Under the pieces are notes generated by a model. That model saw only the letters and a list, made by a program, of their open reading frames with translations, did not search any database and had not been told where the DNA came from. Position numbers and translations under genes: made by a program. Below are positions 56,824 through 64,000 of a DNA stretch of 64,000 nucleotides, piece by piece. The DNA lies in contig CM019069.1 in assembly GCA_009667805.1 (NCBI GenBank), forward strand, positions 94,337,204 to 94,401,203, in the 5' to 3' direction. Within the stretch, counting starts at the first letter, position 1; the number at the start of each line of letters is the position of its first letter. This stretch comes from Leptobrachium leishanense (lineage: Eukaryota > Chordata > Amphibia > Anura > Megophryidae).

Positions 56824-58561
56824 CCTGATGTTACTTTTTTTTTTTTGAAATTCTTTATTTTTGAAAGTTTGCATCGTCATAGAAAGTCAACATAAAATGA
56901 AAAAGACCTCGCAGGGCCAAAATAAGTCATCTGTTAAACTATAGAAGAAAAACAAAAAAGTAATTTAAGATCATTCTCGGAAAACACACTTAAATGTAAG
57001 GTATCCTGCAAAAAACACACTAAAGTTTAAAGTCATCTGCGAAAAACACATTAAGATTTCAACGTCATCTACAAGGAATGCACTCAACAAAATCATCCCC
57101 TATTAGGGGGGTCTCATCCAAAAAACAGGTTATAGGGAACTAATGGCTATTAACAGCCAGAGAAAGTCATCAGGTAGATAACAGAGAAACATAAAAAAAA
57201 AAAAAAAAGGGGCCAGCCGAGGACATCAAGCTGTAAGATAAAGGGAGGGAGGGAATAAAAAGATGGCAAAGGCCAAAAATGTGCCTGCCTTGGCGACTAC
57301 CCAGACGGTCCCTAAGGCCGCAGGGAGGCCAAGGGAGAATAACGGCACCTGGCCCGGGCACTCAGGGGCAAACCAGGCACCAGGCCACGGTTGCGTCCCC
57401 GAGATGTCCCGGAATAGCCAAATAAAAAAAAAGGGGGGGCTTAAAACATAATTGTCCACAGCAGGGAACTCACAGGTGAAGGAGATCAGAACAGCCAGGG
57501 GGAATCCGAATGGGCTTCAGAGGGCGAACGGGGTTAAACTCAGCAGGTCAGGGCATGGTCGGGCAACAAACAGTGCGTCAGCGAGATAGACCTCTTCAGC
57601 CCGTGTCCCACGGTAATGCGGGGTGGAAATCCTCCACAAGCCTCTCTGTGCACTTCTCTGTACCCCACTCCCGCAGCATCCAAGCTTCTCCCATAGTCTC
57701 ATCAGCCACAAGTTGGGGCCAAGGCCGGGATCGCCTCATCACCGTGTGGAAACCCCTAGTCCCAGACAATGCCTCCAGCATACACTCCATGGAAAAGGCA
57801 ACGGTTTCCAGCTTGGCATTCACCTTCTTGGCAGGAAAGGTTGCGTAGGGACCCCCGTCACGCCATGGCCGCTCCCGGACAGTGTAGCAGACAGGCAACC
57901 ACCTAGGTAGCTCTGCCGCAGCCGGTACGCCGCAGGGCCCAAGTAGGTATCCTCTCCCATTCGCAGCCTGCTCCCTAGAGACCCGCCGCGGTCTCATCTC
58001 GGTCGGCGCGGGGAGGGGGGTCACAGCAATCAGCGTAAGGTCTGCCGCTTCCTCCACATGCACATCCGCAGGCATGGTGACCGCTCCACAGGTCCTCCCC
58101 AGCAGAACTCCGGGCGGCGAATCCATGTCTCCGCTGCTCACCTCCGGCTCCGTCAGGGTCATCTCCTCTCTGCAGCCTCTCAGCGCCGCTACCATCTGGC
58201 GCCAAACACCGTTAGTCATTGGGGCATCATCCTCCGCCGTCTGCAATAGCTGGAGACAGGCATCCAGGCCCGCAGCAACAACCTCCGCACCGCCAGAGAG
58301 TCCCGTGCTAGGCCTCAAGATGGCCTCCGGCATCGTGGGGGAAAAAACATGCAGCTCTGTGGCAAGTCTCTGGTCCAGGGGGGGAGCAATACGGGCCCCG
58401 AACATCTCGAATCCGTTGGCTAGCCCTTCAGGTGTCCCCAGGTTAGTCATCAGGCAAGAAAAGTCATCGAAAGGACCCCAAAGCATGAATTTGGAGCGAA
58501 GCTCCTCTGAAGAGTGTCTGCTCCCATCAACGGCTAGCCACGCCCCCCTGATGTTACTTTT
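56824..58561 (-). mobile_element. Retroposed 1.7-kb unit with poly-A tail and 15-bp target duplication
   Basis: CCTGATGTTACTTTT occurs at 56824-56838 and 58547-58561 and is single in the CR1 it interrupts. On the minus strand the unit starts GGGGGGCGTGGCTAGCCG at 58546 and ends in poly-A (56839-56846), preceded by an AATAAAG signal (about 56852-56860). This is the hallmark of LINE-driven insertion of a complete polyadenylated RNA. The body is GC-rich, unlike its host. It carries one long ORF (57596-58486). The GC-rich start resembles the 5' ends of L1/Tx1-group elements, but no endonuclease or RT is present. Confidence 0.8.
57596..58486 (-). CDS. 296-codon ORF of the retroposed unit, function unknown
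   Basis: Open from the ATG at 58486 (MLWGPFDDFSCLMTNLG) to a TGA at 57596, 60 bp after the unit's 5' end. Features seen: a region rich in Ala, Gly and Leu (residues 55-110), an acidic and Met/Pro-rich middle, RPRRVSREQAANGRGYLLGP near residue 165, and a Trp-rich C-terminal third (PRWLPVCYTVRERPW, MRRSRPWPQL). I recognise no domain. It does not look like an L1 ORF1 coiled-coil/RRM protein. It may be a retrotransposon ORF1-like protein of a non-autonomous LINE, a retrocopied host mRNA, or chance in GC-rich DNA. The opposite strand also has long open frames, which weakens the case. Confidence 0.4.
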   Translation of the reverse strand: MLWGPFDDFSCLMTNLGTPEGLANGFEMFGARIAPPLDQRLATELHVFSPTMPEAILRPSTGLSGGAEVVAAGLDACLQLLQTAEDDAPMTNGVWRQMVAALRGCREEMTLTEPEVSSGDMDSPPGVLLGRTCGAVTMPADVHVEEAADLTLIAVTPLPAPTEMRPRRVSREQAANGRGYLLGPCGVPAAAELPRWLPVCYTVRERPWRDGGPYATFPAKKVNAKLETVAFSMECMLEALSGTRGFHTVMRRSRPWPQLVADETMGEAWMLREWGTEKCTERLVEDFHPALPWDTG

Positions 58562-59921
58562 AAACCTTTGCCCTTCTAATCTAAGACTATGTCCTCTTGT
58601 TTTGCTACTTTGTTTCCGTTTAAATATACTCCCTTCCTCTACCTTGTGGATTCCCTTTTACGTATTTAAATGTTTCTGTCTCGTCTTTGTTCCAAGCTGT
58701 ACATGTTAAGATCATTAAGCCTTTCCTGGTAACTTTTCTCCTTCAAGCTGTACACTATTTTAGTAGCCCTTCTCTGAACTCTCTCTAAGATGTCTATATC
58801 CTTCTGGAGATACGGTCTCCAGTACTGCACACAGTACTCCAAGTGAGGTCTCACCAGTGCTCTGTACAGTGGCATGAGCACTTCCCTTTTCCTACTGCTA
58901 ATACCTCTCCCTACACAACCAAGCATTCTGCTAGCATTTCCTACTGCTCTATTACATTGACTACTTATCCTTAGATCCTCTGAAATAATAACCCCTAAAT
59001 CCCTTTCCTCAGATGTTGAGGTTAGGACTGTATCAAATATACTATATTCAGCCCTTGGGTTTTTACGTCCCAGGTGCATTATCTTGCACTTATCCACATT
59101 AAAACTCAATTGCCACAGCTCCGACCATTTTTTTAGTTTACCTAAATCATTTGTCATTTGGCTGATCCCTCCAGGAACGTCAACCCTGTTGCAAATCTTT
59201 GTGTCATCAGCAAAAAGACATACTTTTCCATTAATACTTTCTGCAATAACACAAATAAAAATATTAAAGAGAATGGGTCCAAGTACTGACCCCTGAGGTA
59301 CCCCACTGGTAACAAGACCTTGCGCCGAATAAACTCCATTTACCACAACCCTCTGTTGCCTGTCACTCAGCCACTGCCGAATCCAAGCTCAAAGATTGCA
59401 ATTGATTGATAAGCCTTCTATGCGGAACAGTATCAAAAGCCTTACTGAAATCTAAATAAGCACTGTCTACTGCACCACCTGTGTCTATTATTTTTGTTAC
59501 CCAATCAAAAAAATCAATAAGATTAGTTTGGCATGATCTCCCTGAGGTAAACCCATGTTGTTTCTGATCCTGTAATCTATGTGTTTTTAGATGTTCAACA
59601 ATCCTTTCCTTTAACATGGTTTCCATTAATTTCCCCACTACTGACGTAAGACTAACTGGCCTATAGTTCCCCGATTCCTCCCTACTACCCTTCTTGTAAA
59701 TGGGCACAACATTTGCTAATTTCCAGTCTTCTGGGACGACTCCCGTTAGCAAGGATTGGTTAAATAAATCTGTTAACGGTTTTGCTATTACATCACTGAG
59801 CTGTTTTAATAATTTCGGGTGGATCCCATCAGGCCCCATTGACTTATTTGTCTTTAGTTTAGACAGCTGCTGTAGAACCTCCTCCTCTGTAAACTGATAT
59901 GTAAATGTCTCGTTAGGGTTT
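58562..59921 (-). pseudogene. CR1 reverse transcriptase with one frameshift
   Basis: Starts with KLKTNKSMGPDGIHPKLLKQ, then VVPEDWKLANVVPIYKKG, NYRPVSLTSV, QHGFTSGRSCQTNL and LDFSKAFDTVPHRRL. The frame shifts near 59390, then TSGVPQGSVLGPILFN, the intact active site CLFADDTKI (about 59205-59230), NVDKCKIMHLG, RDLGVIISEDL and LMPLYRALVRPHLEYCVQYW. It runs to RRDRNI at 58666 and beyond in another frame. All catalytic aspartates remain. It would make cDNA from element RNA at the nicked target. Much better preserved than the CR1 at 7.1-14.6 kb. Confidence 0.9.
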
Positions 59922-61904
59922 TGTCGGGTATATTACACAAAGGAAAAATTAAAATGGATGTCTGTAGCCATTTTGTTTTTAAAGAAGGTTTTTTTTTTCT
60001 TTCAATTTCCTCTAAGTTTAGAAATGAACGAGATTTTTTTTTTACAGAGTTCATTCCTGGGTGAAGTCTTTTATATTTTTTTTAAGAAGTGCCAGACATG
60101 AAGGAACCTAGAATGTTTTTGTGTGATAAGGTTAGAGTTAAGTGCTAAGACGTGTCATAATTAAATTTATTGGTCTGTCTTAAGTTTTTAAAACAAAAGA
60201 TATTTTGTCTTTTGCGTATAGGAATAAGAGTTAATATTCTGTAATATAGATTTATATTCACAAAATATATGTTTATAATCAAGGTATATTTTATTATATT
60301 TACAGTAGGAAATATATACTCCAATAAATATTGTAGAAAGTATATAATTGGTAAATAATAAAATTTACTAAAGAATAGATTCTGTTGAGTTAACCAGAAA
60401 AGAATTTAGCTGATAGGACTCTGAGTAACCAAAAGGGAGTAGGGATATAAATTAGATGGAGACACTGTGTCTAGTGACTGAGAGAGAGGTTCTTTGTTAC
60501 GTCAGATTGACCTTTTGACCCGAGATAGGAATATTAAAAAGAAATGGAATTAATTAAGAAGTGCAATACTGCCCTCTAGAGGATAGTAAATATTAGAATA
60601 ATATTGCCAGTGACGTCAAATTGGCTATAATAAGCGGCAATGTTGGTTGCAAGAGTCCGAGATTCCAGCATTCAGACTCACACTGCAATGCATTACACAT
60701 GACCCTCTGAGAGTCGGAGATTCCAACACTCAGACTCGCACCACGATGCAGGCAGATCCCAAGACATGAGGCAATCAAGATTCTCACCAAATCTCTGACT
60801 CTCACCAAATCTCTAACTCCCAGGCATTGATTATCTGATATCGATAATCTTCACACATTCCAAAAATATTACATCAGGAATTCCAAGGCAGACTTATCAA
60901 AATCCAAATTGGACAGGTAATGTATGGAATTAATGTAATTATATATATTTGTAGATATTCTTGCAACGTAGACTGAGATTTCTCAGATACTGTTAGATCC
61001 AGAATCTAAATATCTTTATTCTGCAGATAAAGATGTGAAGAAGTGGATATAAGGATTTATTCAAAAGAAACGTTGTAAGATTGATACCAATATATATTGA
61101 ATTTGGAAATTACTGTGATTAAAATTAATAGGCAAAGAATTCTATAACTACAAAATAAAAGCAAAAGATTAGAAGTTCAATTCTCGAGATTAGGGGAGGA
61201 TTCACTAAATAAGTTTTTATTACTTATCATTAAATTAGCTCATCTTTTGTTGATCCATGCAGCTTAGAGATATATATATATCTATAAGAGCTGGCTGGTT
61301 AAACATTGTTTGCTGGGAAATGCATGTTGTATTAAGCAGAAATGTTTATTAACCATTTGTGTATTAGTTACTAACTGATAAGGTAAATGATATTAATCAT
61401 ATATGCTATACTAACCGGAGATACATATATTGTGAAGCTAGTTTTATATGCTGATGGATTGTGGTTTGTAAATTTTTGTTTATGATATGAGATTTGAAAC
61501 TTTTTTGTATACGTAATAAATATATATATATTTTTATCCGATTATTGATTATTGTATTTTTCAAAGCAAAACACAGACAATTAAAAGAATTCAGGAGAAT
61601 TTCTAAGAAATATAAACGATTGATATTTGTGTCTCGTATGGATTTCTTATGAAATAATAATCCCTGATATATTGAAGACATGTGCATTCGTTTTAGTACT
61701 AAAACGATTTAGTCCGAATTTCGGGATAATTTAGTTTTCGTATGAATCAAGAGAAACGAAAGTGCTCAGTACAAAAAACTAAAGAAACTAAAATAAAATG
61801 CACTACATTTTAGTGTCAGTCCTTTTTGTGATATTACATTGATAAGTGAAGGAGACCAGCAATGAAGAGCGCAACATCCGAACTTCTGCACCCTCCACAT
61901 GCCA

Positions 61905-62200
61905 ATGCAGTAGGATTTTCTATACAGAGAGGGACATTAATCAATGCAGGAGGATGTTCTATACATTATACAGAGAGGGGTATTCATGCAGGAGGATGTT
62001 ATATACATTTTACAGAGAAAGGTATAAATTGAGGAGGATGTTCTATACAGAGAGGGACATTAATTAATTCAGGAGGATGTTCTATAGAATATACTGAGAG
62101 GGGTATTAATTAATGCAGGTGGATGTTGTATACATTATACAGAGAGGGGTATTAATTAATGCAGGAGGATGTTCTAAACATTATACAGAGAGGATCCTTT
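61905..62200. repeat. Minisatellite in hAT copy 2
   Basis: About six units of 40-55 bp containing CAGGAGGATGTTCTATACA and GAGAGGGGTATTAATTAATG. Confidence 0.85.
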
Positions 62201-62449
62201 TTTTCTCAGCCCTTTAAATCCAGTGGCTGTGAGCGCGGAGATCGGCTGCTTGTTACCTTATCTCTCAGTACAATGTATCAGGCTCAGCTGTTACAGTAAC
62301 TGACTAACAGCGCTCAGAGATTCAGTAAAACAAGGAAATAATATTGTTCTAACATCATATATATATAAAAATATTATTTACTAGTTTTACTGAAACTCTG
62401 AGCGCTGTGATGAGCAGCAGTCAGTTACTGTAACAGCTTTGCCTGACAC

Positions 62450-62579
62450 GGGGCAGTATTACAATGTTGGTGCTAACTTAACCAGAGCTGTTGTAAACTG
62501 AAAACCTCCATAGGCTACAATAGCTCTGGGAAGTTTACAACAGCTCTGGTTAAGTTAGCACCAACTATATAATATGGCC
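62450..62579. mobile_element. 130-bp hairpin MITE nested in the hAT element
   Basis: GTTGGTGCTAACTTAACCAG faces a perfect complement, giving arms of at least 33 bp. A CAC duplication lies on both sides (62447-62449, 62580-62582). The other hAT copy (about 13160-13180, inverse) has the empty site. A relative is at 18538-18619. Confidence 0.85.
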
Positions 62580-62921
62580 CACATTGTGCTGAGAGTGAGA
62601 GATACTGTAACAAGCAGCGATCTCAGCCCTCTGAGGAGCCACTACAATAGTAATTGTATCCACTGGTTTTCGGATGAATGAAATTAGTTTTCATACTAAA
62701 TAACTGAAAACGAATTTTTTTAGCAACTAAATAAATTGCATTTTAGGACTAATCCATTAGTTCAAAACGAAATTTTGTGCTGTGCACATGTCTAATATAT
62801 TGGAGGCAACTGCCGAGATAGGTCCAGTAAGTCCAATATAGACATATTGGAGGCTTGGCTGATAAGTCCAATATATAACGTGTTGTATTCACGTGCAGAG
62901 ATTATATCCGACAGTTTCTTC

Positions 62922-64000
62922 CTAACTGAGGTCCCTTTCCTTCCTTTTCTTCTGCAAAGACTGAACAAAAATATTCATTGAGGCAGTCAGCGAGACTTTA
63001 TCCTCTTCTACATACCTTCCTTTCTTTGTTTTTAATCTAACTAATCCTTGTTTTACTTTTCTTTTCTCGTTTATATATCTAAAAAATGTTTTGTCCCCCT
63101 TTTTTACTGACTGAGCTATTTTCTCTTCTGCGTGTGCTTTGGAAGCTCTTATAAATTGCTTTGCCTCTTTCTGCCTAATCTTATAGGTTTGCCTATCTTC
63201 TTCACTTTGAGTTTTTTTATAATTATTGAATGCTGTCTTTTTGTTCTTCACTATTTTGGCCACTTCTGCAGAGTACCACAGTGGTTTCTTCCCTTTTTTG
63301 TTTATGCTAACAAGCCAAATGCAATTGCCTGTGGCCTTCAATAATGCTTCCTTTAAATAATCCCATTTCTCCTGGACTCCCTTTAAACTCCTCCAGTCTG
63401 ATAATGACTCCTTCACACAAAATCTCATTTTAGAAAAATCTGTTTTTTTAAAGTCTAAAACTTTTGTTTTTGTGTGGTGCGGCTCTATCCCTGTTCTTAT
63501 ATTAAACCATACTGACTGGTGATCACTAGATCCCAAATTTTCACCTACAACAACGTCCAATACCAAACCTCCATTTGTGAGTATTAAATGCAATATGGCC
63601 TCTTTACGGGTCGGCTCCTCAACTACTTGTGTTAGAGATAATCCCAGTAGGGAGTTTAGAATATTTGTACTCCTGGTGCACCCAGCTGTTTTGGTTTTCC
63701 AGTTCACATCAGGAAGATTAAAGTCCCCCATGATAATATCTTCCCCCTTCATTGCCATTTTAGCTATTTCCTCAAACAGCAGATTATCTAGCTCTTCTAC
63801 TTGTCCAGGGGGGTCTATAGATCACACCTACACGAGCTACTGTATGATTGTGTAACCCAAACTGACTCTATGTTCACCTCGCTCACTTTTATTTGGTTCG
63901 TTTTTATGTTGTTTTCACATACAGGGCCACTCCTCCTCCTTTCCTACCTTCTCTGTCTTTTCTATATAAAGAGTACCCCGGTATTGTTATGTCCCAGTTA
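62922..64000 (-). pseudogene. CR1 endonuclease region
   Basis: From the right edge: GYSLYRKDREGRKGGGVALY (about 63960-63900), then a region with stops, then a 278-codon open frame from 63758. The open frame holds MGDFNLPDVNW (APE block IV) and LILTNGG (both near its start), SSDHQSVWF (catalytic SDH, about 63510) and a lysine-rich linker to RT (KKTAFNNYKKTQSEEDRQTY). The enzyme nicks the insertion target. Two of the key APE blocks are intact, but frame breaks upstream of 63758 make the copy defective. The frame stops at the LTR insertion point. Confidence 0.85.

Larger units (their letters stand above)
61675..62794. mobile_element. hAT-type element with internal repeats, copy 2
   Basis: The inverse of 12959-14455. 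Ends (T/A)AGACATGTGCATTCG and GCACATGTCTA; perfect 8-bp duplication atatattg at 61667-61674 and 62795-62802. The internal array of TCTATACA..GAGAGGG..CATTAAT units (61910-62200) is longer than in copy 1, while other parts are deleted. Confidence 0.9.
59922..62913. mobile_element. Long solo LTR, copy 2, carrying a hAT element
   Basis: Starts TGTCGGGTATATTACACAAA and ends AGATTATATCCGACA, the inverse of 36897-38698. A 4-bp duplication, gttt, lies at 59918-59921 and 62914-62917. Subtracting the hAT element and its duplication leaves about 1.86 kb against 1.80 kb in copy 1. It interrupts the CR1 frame. Confidence 0.8.
56625..64000 (-). mobile_element. CR1-type LINE, nearly complete, continues past the right edge
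   Basis: Read on the minus strand in three blocks: 64000-62914 (endonuclease and linker), 59921-58562 (RT) and 56823-56625 (C-terminus and 3' end). The blocks are separated by the solo LTR at 59922-62913 and the retroposed unit at 56839-58546. When the inserts and one target copy are removed, the sequence joins. The start of the element lies outside the window. Confidence 0.85.

Noticed and set aside
57623..58709. Plus-strand ORFs of 95 and 211 codons opposite the 296-codon ORF
   Set aside because: Long frames on both strands reflect high GC content; the minus frame starts just inside the retroposed RNA's 5' end and matches the poly-A direction, so it is preferred.

Overview
This window looks like repeat-dense intergenic and intronic DNA from a vertebrate with a large genome. 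An anuran amphibian is the most likely source. That assignment rests on the mix of elements (CR1 and L2 LINEs, an L1/Tx1-type LINE, Tc1, hAT, PIF/Harbinger and piggyBac DNA elements, Ty3/gypsy-like and BEL/Pao-like LTR elements, and a gamma/epsilon-type endogenous retrovirus), on the AT-rich background, and on the style of the LINE and LTR sequences. It is recognition by eye, not a database match. I see no intact host gene, no rRNA, no tRNA I would defend, and nothing prokaryotic.

Layout. 1-2150: Tc1 remnant joined to an L2 reverse-transcriptase fragment. 2434-5656: a Harbinger-type MITE, a small gypsy element with two LTRs, and a 1.15-kb piggyBac-type element. 7105-14568: one CR1 LINE on the plus strand, cut by seven later insertions (two hAT, two MITE-A, one MITE-B, one piggyBac, one unclassified TIR element). 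14596-19783: three solo LTRs and a BEL/Pao-like LTR plus Gag ORF. 21880-35133: a decayed multi-exon gene on the plus strand. Its product would have resembled an RNase-H-fold transposase followed by a USP-like peptidase domain. It carries two piggyBac elements in an exon and a 4.4-kb Harbinger element (itself hosting Tc1 and hAT copies) in its first intron. 35900-41610: two solo LTRs, a hAT-like element with a minisatellite, an L1/Tx1 endonuclease fragment and a private repeat. 44912-52270: CR1, split by a hAT element, split in turn by a 6.3-kb retrovirus-like element with 484-bp LTRs. 53023-56625: LTR and hAT-like sequence. 56625-64000: a CR1 LINE on the minus strand, nearly complete but running off the window. 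It is interrupted by a 1.7-kb retroposed unit with a 296-codon ORF and by a solo LTR that holds a hAT element, which holds a 130-bp hairpin.

Most insertions could be bounded exactly because target-site duplications are visible: 8 bp for hAT, TWA for Harbinger-like MITEs, TTAA for piggyBac, 4-5 bp for LTRs, and 15 bp for the LINE-mobilised unit. The window therefore reads as a layered insertion history. The two most unusual coding signals are the transposase/peptidase-like pseudogene and an intact zinc-knuckle ORF in the leader of a retrovirus-like element whose gag and pol are ruined.
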